Part shown: one piece after another, positions 34,907-43,100 of the stretch
Position numbering within the stretch: the first letter of the stretch is position 1
How the letters are laid out: the number at the start of each line of letters is the position of its first letter
Made by a program: the position numbers and the translations under genes
Source of the DNA: Rhizobiales bacterium CCH10-E5
GTDB taxonomy: Bacteria > Pseudomonadota > Alphaproteobacteria > Rhizobiales > Beijerinckiaceae
Direction of reading: 5' to 3'
DNA length: 61,694 bases
Assembly (NCBI GenBank): GCA_001556125.1
Contig: LSIG01000074.1
Span: 1 to 61,694, forward strand
The notes under the pieces: generated by a model
Databases searched by the model: none
What the model was told of the DNA's origin: nothing
Seen by the model: the letters and a program-made list of their open reading frames with translations, nothing else

Positions 34907-36071
34907 GGGTGTCCTCCGTGCTGATGGCGGCGTCGTGGCGGGCGTCCCGCCGTTGCGGATCCGGCCGGTCATTTTGCCGGTCGTTCTGCCTGTCCTGCTG
35001 GCGCGAGGGGTCGAAGCCGCGGCCGTCGCGGCCGGCCCCCTCCTCGCGCGCGCCGTCGCGGGGCGCGTCCTGGCCCGGGCGTGGATCGGCGCCGGCCGAT
35101 TCGACATGGACGGTCTCCACCGAGACCTGATCGAGCGCGTGGCCGCTCGCCTTGACGATCTCGCGCAGCGCCTCGCGGTCATTCGCAAGCAGTTGCGCGG
35201 TTTCGGCGCGGCTGGCCTCGAGCCTGATCTCCATCCCGCCCTGCGAGATGCGCAGCTTGACGACGATGCTGCCGAGTTCGACCGGGCTGAGCTGGATGTG
35301 CAGGATCTTCGTCGGCTCGGCGATGCCGCCGGGCTTCGTCGTCCCGAGATCGGGAACCTCCTGCGCGCGCGGCGCCGACAGCTCGGAGGCCGCCTGCCGG
35401 ATCGGCTCGGCGACCTGCTGCAGCGGCGAGAGGCGCATGACCGGCGGCAGATGCGTCTCCTGGCGGATCAACGCGATGGTGAAGGGCTTGTCAGGGCCTG
35501 CGTCCTTCGCTGTGGCCTCGGCGGCGGCCGGCTTCGGATCGATTGCGCCCGTCGCGTCCGGCAGATCGGGCAGCGCGACCTCCTCCGTCGGCAGCGCGAC
35601 GCCGGCCTCGGCAGCCGCGGGCCGCGGGGCCGGTTCCAGGGCATCGGCCGCGCCGGTGGCGGCCCGGGCGAGGACGCCGTTCAGCGCGGCGAAGCCGTCC
35701 CGGCGCGGGCCGGCTTCGCGGCGTGGCTCGGGCCGCGTCTCCGGGGCGGGGGTCTGGCCCGCGCCAAGGAGGAGTCGGGCTGCATCCGCCGCGCCGTCAG
35801 CGGGGGCAGAGGGCTCGGCCGGGGGCATGGCCAGCAGATCGGCGAGGCGCTCGGCGGGGAAGGCCTCGGCCTTGTCGCCGGTTTCAGCGCGGCCCGGCTC
35901 CGTGGGCTTCTCGGCAACGGCCTTGCCGGCGCCCTTGTCGAGCGTCTGCAGCAGGGAGCGGAAGGCCTGGCCGCGCTCCTCGCGCCCGCCGGCCGTCAGG
36001 CGTGTCTTGGGGTTCTTCGCGGCCTCGGCGCCGCGGGGGGATGGCAGAACGGGTGTCTCGACCTGGCTCAT
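34854..36071 (-). CDS. fliK: Flagellar hook-length control protein FliK (MotD)
   Basis: A 405-residue protein. The first 240 residues are low-complexity, Ala/Pro/Glu-rich. A conserved C-terminal Flg_hook-type domain follows (LHIQLSPVELGSIVVKLRISQGG in part, LRLEASRAETAQLLANDREALREI-like). An Asp/Arg-rich tail (RQQDRQNDRQNDRPDPQ) closes it. It measures hook length and switches export specificity. It lies directly after motC with a four-base overlap, where S. meliloti has motD, now recognised as FliK. Confidence 0.85.
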   Translation of the reverse strand: MSQVETPVLPSPRGAEAAKNPKTRLTAGGREERGQAFRSLLQTLDKGAGKAVAEKPTEPGRAETGDKAEAFPAERLADLLAMPPAEPSAPADGAADAARLLLGAGQTPAPETRPEPRREAGPRRDGFAALNGVLARAATGAADALEPAPRPAAAEAGVALPTEEVALPDLPDATGAIDPKPAAAEATAKDAGPDKPFTIALIRQETHLPPVMRLSPLQQVAEPIRQAASELSAPRAQEVPDLGTTKPGGIAEPTKILHIQLSPVELGSIVVKLRISQGGMEIRLEASRAETAQLLANDREALREIVKASGHALDQVSVETVHVESAGADPRPGQDAPRDGAREEGAGRDGRGFDPSRQQDRQNDRQNDRPDPQRRDARHDAAISTEDTHDRRESHRPGRDPLRYL

Positions 36072-37276
36072 GGCCGGGCTTCTCCGGAGCGGACGGGGGT
36101 GAAGACGGGGTCGGCGAGCAGCTTCTGCGCCTCGGCGAGGCTGCGCTCGGCCCCCGACAGCAGGCGCTTCATCCGCGGATCGAGATCGGCGGGTTCGGCC
36201 GGGGCGGCGGGGCCCGGTGTCTGGGCGCCGCCCGCAGGTGCATCGACGATCTCGGCGGCGACGCGCAGCGCCGTGCGCAGGATATCCTGCTCTTCCGGCG
36301 GCAGCCGTCTGGCATCGATGGATTTCAGCGTGTCGAGACTGCCGCCGCTCCGGTCGAGGCCGATGCGCGAGGCTGCGCGGTAGAAGGAGGCGCGCGTGAC
36401 GGTGGCCTGGTCGGCGCCGGGGATGCGCGCCACCTCCTCGGCGGCGAGGCGCGCCTGCTCGAAGCGACCGCGCACCAGCGCGTCGCGGGCGATGATCAGG
36501 AGCACGGCGCGCTGCTGCTCGCGGTCGAAGGCGCGCAGCGTCGCCACCAGCTTGGGGAACTTGGCCGGGTCGCGGCCGATGTCGAAGCGCACCAGCCCGG
36601 TGGCGAAGCTCTGGCGGAAGTGCTCAGCATAGACCGAGCGGTCGAAGCGCCGCATGTACTGGGCGGTCGCCTTCTCCAGCCGGTCGAGGTCGTTGATCTC
36701 GGCGGCGATGAAGACGGCCCGGCGCAGCGCGCCCTCCTCGACCAGCGAGCCGGGCGAGGCCAGCCGCGCCTGGTCGAGCAGCTGCAGCGCCCGCTTCTGG
36801 TCGTCGCGCAGGATCAGGGTGGCCTGGACGAGCGCGAGATGGCCGGCCAGCGATTCATGCAGGCCGGCGGGGTCGAGCGGCAGCAGCAGCGTCTTCGCCC
36901 GGCCGCCATCGCCCATGACATAGGCGAGTGCGCCCTCGGCCAGGCCCTTGGGCAGTCCGACCGGCTCGCCGCGCTTGACCAGATCCGCCAAGGGACCGGG
37001 CTGGCCGCCGCTCAGCACATATTGCACGGCGGCGCGGGTGTTGCGCGGATCGTCCCAGACGGCGGCAGGCTGCGCCGCCATCGCCTGTTCGAGATCGCGC
37101 AGCAGCTTGGTCTGGGCGGCGTGGGCGGCCCGGTTGCCGGCGGCCGCCTCGTTCTGCAGCGACTGCAGGGTGCGCACGAGCTGATAGGGTGGGGCCGGCG
37201 CCGGCGCGGACTCCTGCGCCGCCAGGGCCGGTGTCGCCAGCGCGAGCGCGACGGCCAGCAGGAACAGGCGCCTCAT
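36068..37276 (-). CDS. motC: Periplasmic motility protein MotC
   Basis: A 402-residue exported protein with a signal peptide (LFLLAVALALATPALAAQ) and an all-helical, TPR-like body (ESLAGHLALVQATLILRDDQ, ALRRAVFIAAEINDLDRLEK). It corresponds to rhizobial MotC, which associates with MotB in the periplasm and is needed for motor rotation. Its start overlaps the motB stop by four bases and its stop overlaps fliK by four bases, so motB-motC-fliK are tightly coupled. Confidence 0.88.
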   Translation of the reverse strand: MRRLFLLAVALALATPALAAQESAPAPAPPYQLVRTLQSLQNEAAAGNRAAHAAQTKLLRDLEQAMAAQPAAVWDDPRNTRAAVQYVLSGGQPGPLADLVKRGEPVGLPKGLAEGALAYVMGDGGRAKTLLLPLDPAGLHESLAGHLALVQATLILRDDQKRALQLLDQARLASPGSLVEEGALRRAVFIAAEINDLDRLEKATAQYMRRFDRSVYAEHFRQSFATGLVRFDIGRDPAKFPKLVATLRAFDREQQRAVLLIIARDALVRGRFEQARLAAEEVARIPGADQATVTRASFYRAASRIGLDRSGGSLDTLKSIDARRLPPEEQDILRTALRVAAEIVDAPAGGAQTPGPAAPAEPADLDPRMKRLLSGAERSLAEAQKLLADPVFTPVRSGEARP

Positions 37277-38514
37277 GCGCGCTTCTCCCGGATCAGGATC
37301 TCGATGCGGCGGTTTTCGGCGGCGTTGGGGTCGCTCGCCCGCGGCCGGCGGCTGGCATGGCCCTCGATATGCTCGATACGCGCCGCGCTGATGCCGCCCT
37401 GGACCAAGAGGTCCTGGGCCGTATGGGCGCGCGAGGTCGAGAGCCGCCAGTTGTCGCTGCGGCCGTCGCGGAACGGGCGGGCGTCGGTGTGGCCGCGGAT
37501 GACGATGGCGCCCTCGCGCTCCTTCAGCACGGCGGCGACGCGCTGCATCGCGGCCACCGTCTGGGGATGCGGCTCGGCCGAGCCGATGCCGAACATGCCG
37601 AAATTGGCGTTGTCGGTCAGGCTGATCAGCACGCCCTCGTCGGTCTTGCGGACATCGACCTGCGGCTGGTCGGCCCGCTGGGGGCCGCCCCTGGCGATGG
37701 CGGAGGCAATGGCCGAGGCCACCGCCTCATCGGCGCGCGACGCCGCGACGGTGGTCGGGGCGGGGGCCGCGAGCCCCGGGCGCGGCGACATCGCGGGAGA
37801 GACAGCCGGGGTCGCCACGGCCACCAGCGAAGGCGGGTCGGCGACGGGCGGGTTCGCGGCGACAGTTGTCGTGGCTTCGCCCGCGGGCTGCGGCTTCGGG
37901 GCGGACTCGCTCGCGGCCGCTGGCGCCGGGGCGGCGTCTCCCGCAAAGGCCTGCTGGCGCTCGGGCCTGTCGGTCTGCGGCGTCTGGCGCCAGAAATTCG
38001 GATCGAAGGGGTCGCGCATCGCCTCGCCGCCATTCATTCCCGGCCTGCCGGTGGCCCCGAGCGTCAGGGTCGAGGCCCGGTCGGAGCCGGGTTCGGGCTT
38101 GGCGGCGGCGACCTCGGCGAGGACGGCATAGGGGTCCTCGAAGGCGGCCTTGCCCTGGCGTGGGTCCTTCAGCGTCGCGCTCGGCCGCCGGTCGGAGCCG
38201 GTCTTGGCGGCGCCGACCTGGTCGCCGTCATGGCGGCTGGTGCTGTCGACCTCGCCGGGCTCGGCGTCCTGCGGGTTGCGCACGCCCTTGCGGTCCGAGG
38301 TCGTATCGGAGAGCCGGATCGGGTTGAAATACTGGGCGACCGTCTGGCGCGTCTCGCGATTGGTCGAGTTGACCAGCCAGAGCACGAGAAACAGCGCCAT
38401 CATCGCCGTCATGAAATCGGCATGGGCGATCTTCCAGACGCCGGTCTTGATCTGGTCCGTCGGCCGGCCGGCGCTGCGGCGGAGGATGATGAAATCCTGG
38501 CGGTCGGTGTCCAT
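37273..38514 (-). CDS. motB: Flagellar motor stator protein MotB
   Basis: The 413-residue stator subunit has one N-terminal membrane helix (FMTAMMALFLVLWLVNST). The proton-carrying Asp is D33 in WKIAHADFMTAMM. A long low-complexity periplasmic linker spans about residues 60-270. The C-terminal OmpA/peptidoglycan-binding domain includes IRGHTDARPFRDGRSDNWRL and NRRIEILI. It anchors the stator. Its partner motA lies 8 kb away at 46947-47849. Confidence 0.92.
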   Translation of the reverse strand: MDTDRQDFIILRRSAGRPTDQIKTGVWKIAHADFMTAMMALFLVLWLVNSTNRETRQTVAQYFNPIRLSDTTSDRKGVRNPQDAEPGEVDSTSRHDGDQVGAAKTGSDRRPSATLKDPRQGKAAFEDPYAVLAEVAAAKPEPGSDRASTLTLGATGRPGMNGGEAMRDPFDPNFWRQTPQTDRPERQQAFAGDAAPAPAAASESAPKPQPAGEATTTVAANPPVADPPSLVAVATPAVSPAMSPRPGLAAPAPTTVAASRADEAVASAIASAIARGGPQRADQPQVDVRKTDEGVLISLTDNANFGMFGIGSAEPHPQTVAAMQRVAAVLKEREGAIVIRGHTDARPFRDGRSDNWRLSTSRAHTAQDLLVQGGISAARIEHIEGHASRRPRASDPNAAENRRIEILIREKRA

Positions 38515-38543
38515 GGCGCGGCCTCCGATGCGGGCGTGCGGGT

Positions 38544-39209
38544 TCAGGCGGCGGGCCGGCGGCGGCGATCCGGGCCCTGGCCGCGGAGCCGCGCGACCCA
38601 GGCCGCGATGCGGGTTTCGATGACGGTCTCGCCGAGGACGATCGACACATCGACCGCCTCGGTCTCGGCGAACTCGACCGCCGTCCCGGCGGGAAAGACG
38701 CCGCGCAGCGTCGCCAGCAGGCTGGCCGGGCCGCTGACGCGGATCAGCGCGCCGTCCCCGCCGCTGAGCAGCGGGCGGATCTGGTCGATCAGCGCGCGGC
38801 TGGCGGCATCGCTGAGTTCACGCTCGAGGAAGGGCCGCAGCAGCCGCCCGGTCGTCTCGGCAAGGCTCTCGCCCAGTGCTTCGAGTGCCCGGGGAAGCTC
38901 GGCGGCCAGCGGCGTCGCGACCGCCTCAGTCCAGGCGAGCCGCGCCTGTTCGAGGGCCGTCTCCGCGGCTTGTGTCTGGCGGGCGGCTGCGGCCTGCGCC
39001 TCGGCGCGGGCCTCGGCGAGACCCGCCTGGCGGCCGTTCTCGAAGATGGCGTCGAGATCGGGCGGCGGCTCGCGCGGGGTGCGCGGCAGAAAGGCCGGCA
39101 GCTCGATCTCGGGTTCGGGCGTGGGCGTGCCGGCCTCCGGCAGAAGGCCGAGCTCGTCCTCGTCGATCTCGAAGCTCGGGATGAAGTCGGCGGCGGACCG
39201 GTGCTTCAC
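38544..39209 (-). CDS. fliH: FliH-like flagellar export ATPase regulator
   Basis: A 221-residue protein. After an acidic start it has an Ala/Gln/Glu-rich coiled coil (GRQAGLAEARAEAQAAAARQ), then a FliH/HrpE-like C-terminal domain (EALGESLAETTGRLLRPFLE, LIRVSGPASLLATLRGVFP). FliH holds the ATPase FliI in the export apparatus. The start overlaps the fliF stop by four bases. Sequence similarity within FliH is low, so the call leans on architecture and location. Confidence 0.7.
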   Translation of the reverse strand: MKHRSAADFIPSFEIDEDELGLLPEAGTPTPEPEIELPAFLPRTPREPPPDLDAIFENGRQAGLAEARAEAQAAAARQTQAAETALEQARLAWTEAVATPLAAELPRALEALGESLAETTGRLLRPFLERELSDAASRALIDQIRPLLSGGDGALIRVSGPASLLATLRGVFPAGTAVEFAETEAVDVSIVLGETVIETRIAAWVARLRGQGPDRRRRPAA

Positions 39210-40831
39210 GCGCGCTCTCCCTCATGGATCCACTGCTTCAGGATCGCGGCGGCCTGGGCCTCGTTGAAGTCGATCAGCTGCTCCAGCTTGCGCAGCGGCG
39301 AGCGCTGCGAGGCGTTGGTGAGGTCGCCGATCAGGTTGAGGCCGATCTCGCCGCCGGCGAGCTGGAGCTGGGGATCGACCGCCGAGACATTGGCGTCCTC
39401 GGCGACAGCCGCGATGGCGGCGGGCTCGGGGCGCTTCAGGATGGCGTTGATCGAGGGCCGCAGGCCGAACCAGATGATCAAGGCGGCGAGGCCGAGGATG
39501 GTGACCGCGTTGATCAGCGTGCCCGACTGGCGCAGCAGCGCCTCGGCGACGCCGACGGGCGGCGTCGGCTCCAGCGTGCGGCTGCCCTGCAGGAAGTCGA
39601 CCGCCAGCACCTTGACCGCGTCGCCGCGCTGGTTGTTGACGCCGGCGGCGGAGGCCACGACCTGGCGGACATCCTCCAGCCTGGCCTCGATCGCCTCGGG
39701 GCTGGGCGAGGCGCCGAGCGATTCGACGAGGCGCGGCCGGTTGATCAGCACGGCGATCGACATCTTGGCGACGGAATAGCCGTCGCTGACGGTCTGGATG
39801 CGCTTGGAGGAGATCTCGTAATTGGTCAGCTCCTCGCGGCGCTGCTTCTCCTCGCTGGAGCGCTGGCCGCCATCGGCGCGCACGGCGCGCTCAGGCACGT
39901 TCTGCTCGACGGTCGTCGGCTCCTGGGTGGCTGCGTTCTGGGAGGTGTCGTTCTCGCGCACGACCCGGACCGAGCGCTCGACCTTGGAATCGGGGTTGAA
40001 GACCGTCTCGCTGGTTTCCTTGCGGTCGGTGTTCAGCTCGGTGGCGACGCTGATCTCGAAATTCTCGAGGCCGAGATAGGGCGTCAGCGCCTTGCGGACA
40101 TTGTCCTGGATCTCGCGGCTGACGCTCTGCTGCAGGCCCGCGAGCTTGGAGGAGGCCATCTGGCCGGGCTCGCCGCCGGTGGCGAGCAGGGTGCCATCGG
40201 TGTTCAGCACCGTGACCTTCTCGGCCGAGAGTCCCGGCACGGCGGAAGCGACGAGATGGCGGATCGCCTGCGCGACATGGCCGGCGCCCGAGGTCTCGGT
40301 CCGCACGACGACGCTGGCGGAGGCCGGCTGCTGGTCGCGCCGGAAGGACCCCTTGTCTGCGAGCACGAGATGCACGCTCGCCGCCTTGACGCCGCGCATG
40401 AGCTGGATGGTGCGGGCGAGCTCGCCCTCCATGGCGCGCACGCGGGTGACCTCCTGCATGAAGGAGGTCAGGCCGAGCGAGCCGAGCTTGTCGAAGAGCT
40501 CGTAGCCGCCGCTGGTGCTGCGCGGCAGGCCCTTTTCGGCCAGCAGCATGCGGGCCTGGGCGGCCTGGGACGGCTTGACCAGGATCTGCGTGCCCTCGGA
40601 ATTGACGTCGAAGACGACGGCGGATTCCTGCAGCGCCGCGCCGATGCGGTTGACGTCCTCGCGCTGCAGCCCGCTGTAAAGCACGGTCAGCTCGGGCCGG
40701 CTCAGCTGATAGGCGCTGATGCCGATCGCGGCAAAGACGAAGAGGCCGATCGCGGCCAGAGCGGCCAGTCGCTTCGGACCCAGTTGCTGGAGGTTGAGCC
40801 AGATCTCTTCCGCGTATTGCCGGCCCGGCAT
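39206..40831 (-). CDS. fliF: Flagellar MS-ring protein FliF
   Basis: This 541-residue protein has two membrane helices (ALAALAAIGLFVFAAIGISA; ITILGLAALIIWFGL-like near residue 450). The periplasmic ring-building motifs between them include LTVLYSGLQREDVNRI, AEKGLPRSTSGGYELFD and VTRVRAMEGELARTI. A C-terminal FliG-binding tail ends the protein. AAGGA seven bases before the ATG at 40831 fixes the start. First gene of the fliF-fliH-motB-motC-fliK-SLT unit, preceded by the shared 22-bp element. Confidence 0.93.
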   Translation of the reverse strand: MPGRQYAEEIWLNLQQLGPKRLAALAAIGLFVFAAIGISAYQLSRPELTVLYSGLQREDVNRIGAALQESAVVFDVNSEGTQILVKPSQAAQARMLLAEKGLPRSTSGGYELFDKLGSLGLTSFMQEVTRVRAMEGELARTIQLMRGVKAASVHLVLADKGSFRRDQQPASASVVVRTETSGAGHVAQAIRHLVASAVPGLSAEKVTVLNTDGTLLATGGEPGQMASSKLAGLQQSVSREIQDNVRKALTPYLGLENFEISVATELNTDRKETSETVFNPDSKVERSVRVVRENDTSQNAATQEPTTVEQNVPERAVRADGGQRSSEEKQRREELTNYEISSKRIQTVSDGYSVAKMSIAVLINRPRLVESLGASPSPEAIEARLEDVRQVVASAAGVNNQRGDAVKVLAVDFLQGSRTLEPTPPVGVAEALLRQSGTLINAVTILGLAALIIWFGLRPSINAILKRPEPAAIAAVAEDANVSAVDPQLQLAGGEIGLNLIGDLTNASQRSPLRKLEQLIDFNEAQAAAILKQWIHEGERA

Positions 40832-40874
40832 CGTCGTTCCTTCATGCGTGGCAGGTGATGACGCCACTGTGCTG

Positions 40875-40896
40875 GGCGAGCCTTGCGCGAGCATTG
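40875..40896 (-). promoter_or_regulatory. Flagellar 22-bp direct-repeat element upstream of fliF
   Basis: Read toward fliF, two half-sites of 11 bp follow each other: CAATGCTCGCG and CAAGGCTCGCC. They differ at a few positions only. The proximal edge is 43 bases from the fliF start. Five other flagellar units have the same arrangement. Confidence 0.6.
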
Positions 40897-40936
40897 CGCG
40901 GGTTCAGGCGGCGTCCCGCCGGGCGACGACGGAAAA

Positions 40937-40964
40937 GGCCGCGCTCCCGGGGGAGAGCGCGGCC
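40937..40964 (-). terminator. Rho-independent terminator after flagellin
   Basis: A 10-bp perfect GC stem GGCCGCGCTC / GAGCGCGGCC with an 8-base loop is followed, on the minus strand, by TTTTCC. It lies 30 bases past the flagellin stop and separates it from the fliF promoter region. Confidence 0.85.
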
Positions 40965-40993
40965 CTGTCTGTCGTTTGGAGGTGCCTTTCGCG

Positions 40994-42247
40994 TCAGCCG
41001 CGGAACAGCGACAGGATGCTCTGGCTGCCGGAGTTGGCGATCGACAGCGCCTGGATGCCGAGCTGCTGCTGCGTCTGCAGCGCCTGGAGGCGGGTCGATT
41101 CGGCGTTCATGTCCGCATCGACGAGCTGGCCGATACCGCGATCGAGCGAGTCCTTCAGGGCCTTCACGAAGTCCTGCTGCAGGCCGATGCGGTTCTTGAT
41201 GGCGCCGAGGTTGGTGGCGGCATCGGTGATCGTGCCCAGGGCGTCGTCGACGGCCGAGATGTAGGTCTCGAGCTTGGCGAGGTCCGTGGCATTGTCGGTC
41301 AGCTTGGAGATGTCGATGTCGGCGACGGAGAAGGTCTCCCAGGCGGTGCCGGTATAGGCATCGTAGGTCTTGTCCAGGATGCCCTTGTTGCTGTCGACCG
41401 GGGCAGCCAGCGCCGTCAGCGTCACCGCCGCGCCGAGACCGGCGACGCTGGCGTCGATCACGACGTTCGCATCGTTGCGGCTCTTGAACGCCAGGGCGTC
41501 ACCAGCGGCGTTGATGCCGACCGACAGGCCCTCGACGCCGAGCTTGTTGATCTCCTTCGCGATGTCCTTCAGCGAGGTGCCGGCAGCCACCGCGATGTTG
41601 AGAGCCGGAGCCGCGCCGACGGTGACAGTGATGTTGCCGCCGACGTCGAGCAGGGGATCGCGGGCCGCGGTGGTGGCGGTCGGGAAGGTCTGCGCCGAAT
41701 AGGCCGTGTCGAGGTTCGCGTCGTAGAGCTTGATCGCGTTCAGATCGACGGTGACGGTGTCGACCTGGACCTGGCCGCCGGCGCGGGAGAAGGACGAGAC
41801 GACCGACTTCGTGGCGTTGTAGCTCGACGCCGTCGAATCGACCGAGATCCAGTTCTCGCCGTTGAACACTGCGGAGTCCGCCGTGTTCTTGAGCTGGCTC
41901 TGGAGCTCCTTGATCTCGCTCTGGATCTTGTCACGGTCAACGCCGGGAGTGCGGGCCGCGACGAGCTTGGCCTTGATCTCCGAGACGACTTCGACCGTGC
42001 CGTTCAGGCCGGTATACATCGTGTCGATGGTCGCGGCGCCGAGGCCGAGAGCGTCCTGCACCGCGCCGAGCGCCTTGTTGTCCGAGCGCATCGTCGTGGC
42101 GATCGACCAGTAGGCGGCGTTGTCGGAGGCGGTCGAGACGCGCTGGCCGGTGGCGATGCGGTTCTGCGACTGGGCGAGGTTCTTGTTCGTCTGCGTCAGC
42201 GTCTGCAGCGCAGTCATCGCGGAGGTGTTGGTGAGCAGGCTGGTCAT
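40994..42247 (-). CDS. fliC: Flagellin
   Basis: The 417-residue flagellin has the conserved N-terminal (TNTSAMTALQTLTQTNKNLA, ATGQRVSTASDNAAYWSIA) and C-terminal (KNRIGLQQDFVKALKDSLDR, ALQTQQQLGIQALSIANSGS) helices and a variable middle. The ATG at 42247 has GAGGA upstream. It is a single-gene unit with its own terminator. Its 22-bp upstream element lies 131 bases before the start, much farther than in other units, implying a long leader that could be the target of FlbT, which is encoded at 56559. Confidence 0.95.
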   Translation of the reverse strand: MTSLLTNTSAMTALQTLTQTNKNLAQSQNRIATGQRVSTASDNAAYWSIATTMRSDNKALGAVQDALGLGAATIDTMYTGLNGTVEVVSEIKAKLVAARTPGVDRDKIQSEIKELQSQLKNTADSAVFNGENWISVDSTASSYNATKSVVSSFSRAGGQVQVDTVTVDLNAIKLYDANLDTAYSAQTFPTATTAARDPLLDVGGNITVTVGAAPALNIAVAAGTSLKDIAKEINKLGVEGLSVGINAAGDALAFKSRNDANVVIDASVAGLGAAVTLTALAAPVDSNKGILDKTYDAYTGTAWETFSVADIDISKLTDNATDLAKLETYISAVDDALGTITDAATNLGAIKNRIGLQQDFVKALKDSLDRGIGQLVDADMNAESTRLQALQTQQQLGIQALSIANSGSQSILSLFRG

Positions 42248-42378
42248 GATGATGTTCCTCAATCTGGAAGGGATTGGTGGGAACATTCCGGGTTTGCACC
42301 GGGATGGCAGGGCGGCTTCATGCCTTTGACGCCGGGGACGCACCCATCGGGTCAACCTGCCATGGGTCTGGTGTAGCG

Positions 42379-42400
42379 GGCGAAGCTTGTGCGGGGCTGG
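42379..42400 (-). promoter_or_regulatory. Flagellar 22-bp direct-repeat element upstream of flagellin
   Basis: Read toward the flagellin gene, the half-sites are CCAGCCCCGCA and CAAGCTTCGCC, 11-bp spaced AGC cores. The site lies 131 bases before the flagellin start and ends 44 bases from the higBA dyad. Confidence 0.55.
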
Positions 42401-42444
42401 CGTCGTGGGCGCTTCCCCGTGCCACGCTCAACCACAATGAACAC

Positions 42445-42465
42445 GCGTCAAGCGACACTTGACGC
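42445..42465. promoter_or_regulatory. Candidate HigA operator dyad
   Basis: GCGTCAAG and CTTGACGC form a perfect 8-bp inverted repeat around CGACA. It lies 29 bases before the probable higB start, where HigA-type antitoxins usually bind to autoregulate. TTGACG in the right arm could also act as a -35. Confidence 0.6.
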
Positions 42466-42494
42466 GCGACGCCATGTCGGTCAGTCTGGCTTGC

Positions 42495-42783
42495 GTGGAG
42501 ATCGATAGCATCCGGCACAAAGCCCTGCGGAACTTTGCCGAGACCGGCAAGGCCAAGGGGGCTGCCTGGCAACCTCGTCGGGCGGCTTCGCAACATGCTG
42601 GCCTATCTCGCTGCCATCCAAACCATGGAAGAATTGAAGGCGCCTCCCAACTACGGAGCCCATGAACTGACGGGCGATCGGGCTGGGGAATGGTCGCTGA
42701 CGGTGACGAAGAATTGGCGGATGACGTTTCGCATCAACGCGTTCTTCGCGATCGAGGATATGGATCTGGAGGATTATCACTGA
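42495..42783 (+). pseudogene. higB: HigB-type toxin gene with a +1 frameshift
   Basis: Two frames together encode a normal RelE/HigB-like toxin. SIRHKALRNFAETGKAKG is in one frame, and LPGNLVGRLRNMLAYLAAI... through HELTGDRAGEWSLTVTKNWRMTF is in the next. They meet at a run of five G (42557-42561) where four G would keep one frame. Start could be GTG 42495 or ATG 42474. The stop overlaps the antitoxin ATG (TGATG). Either the toxin is inactivated, the run varies by slippage, or the base is a sequencing error. Confidence 0.75.
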
Positions 42784-43085
42784 TGGCGATCAAGCTGCAT
42801 GAGAGTTTCGCCGTCCATCCGGGCGAATGGCTCAAGGCCGAATTCGTCCAGCCCTCTGGGCTGAGCGTGACCATTGCGGCGCAGAAGCTGGGCGTCACGC
42901 GGCAGGCCATGAGCAATCTTCTGAACGGCAACGCCGGCTTGTCGGCGGAGATGGCGATCCGGTTCGAGAAGGCCTTTGGTGTGCGCGCCGATACCTTGCT
43001 GCGGATGCAGGCCGCGCATGATCTGGCGCGCGTCCGGGCGCACGAGAACGACATCAAGGTCGAACGGATCGAGACCGCGGCGTGA
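42783..43085 (+). CDS. higA: HigA-family antitoxin (XRE DNA-binding)
   Basis: A 100-residue protein with the HigA layout: HPGEWLKAEFVQPSGLSVTIAAQKLGVTRQAMSNLLNG, then RFEKAFGVRADTLLRMQAAHDLA. The helix-turn-helix binds the promoter dyad and the protein neutralises HigB. The ATG overlaps the toxin stop. The frame is intact although the toxin frame is broken, as expected if loss of toxin is tolerated but loss of antitoxin is not. Confidence 0.9.
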   Translation: MAIKLHESFAVHPGEWLKAEFVQPSGLSVTIAAQKLGVTRQAMSNLLNGNAGLSAEMAIRFEKAFGVRADTLLRMQAAHDLARVRAHENDIKVERIETAA

Positions 43086-43100
43086 GACGGCAACGCGCCG

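Noticed and set aside
30377..34924. A 1515-codon open frame overlapping the rbbA and permease genes on the plus strand
   Set aside because: It is a shadow frame caused by high GC3. The protein is Arg/Ala/Gly-rich without domains, while the overlapping frames are clear exporter genes.
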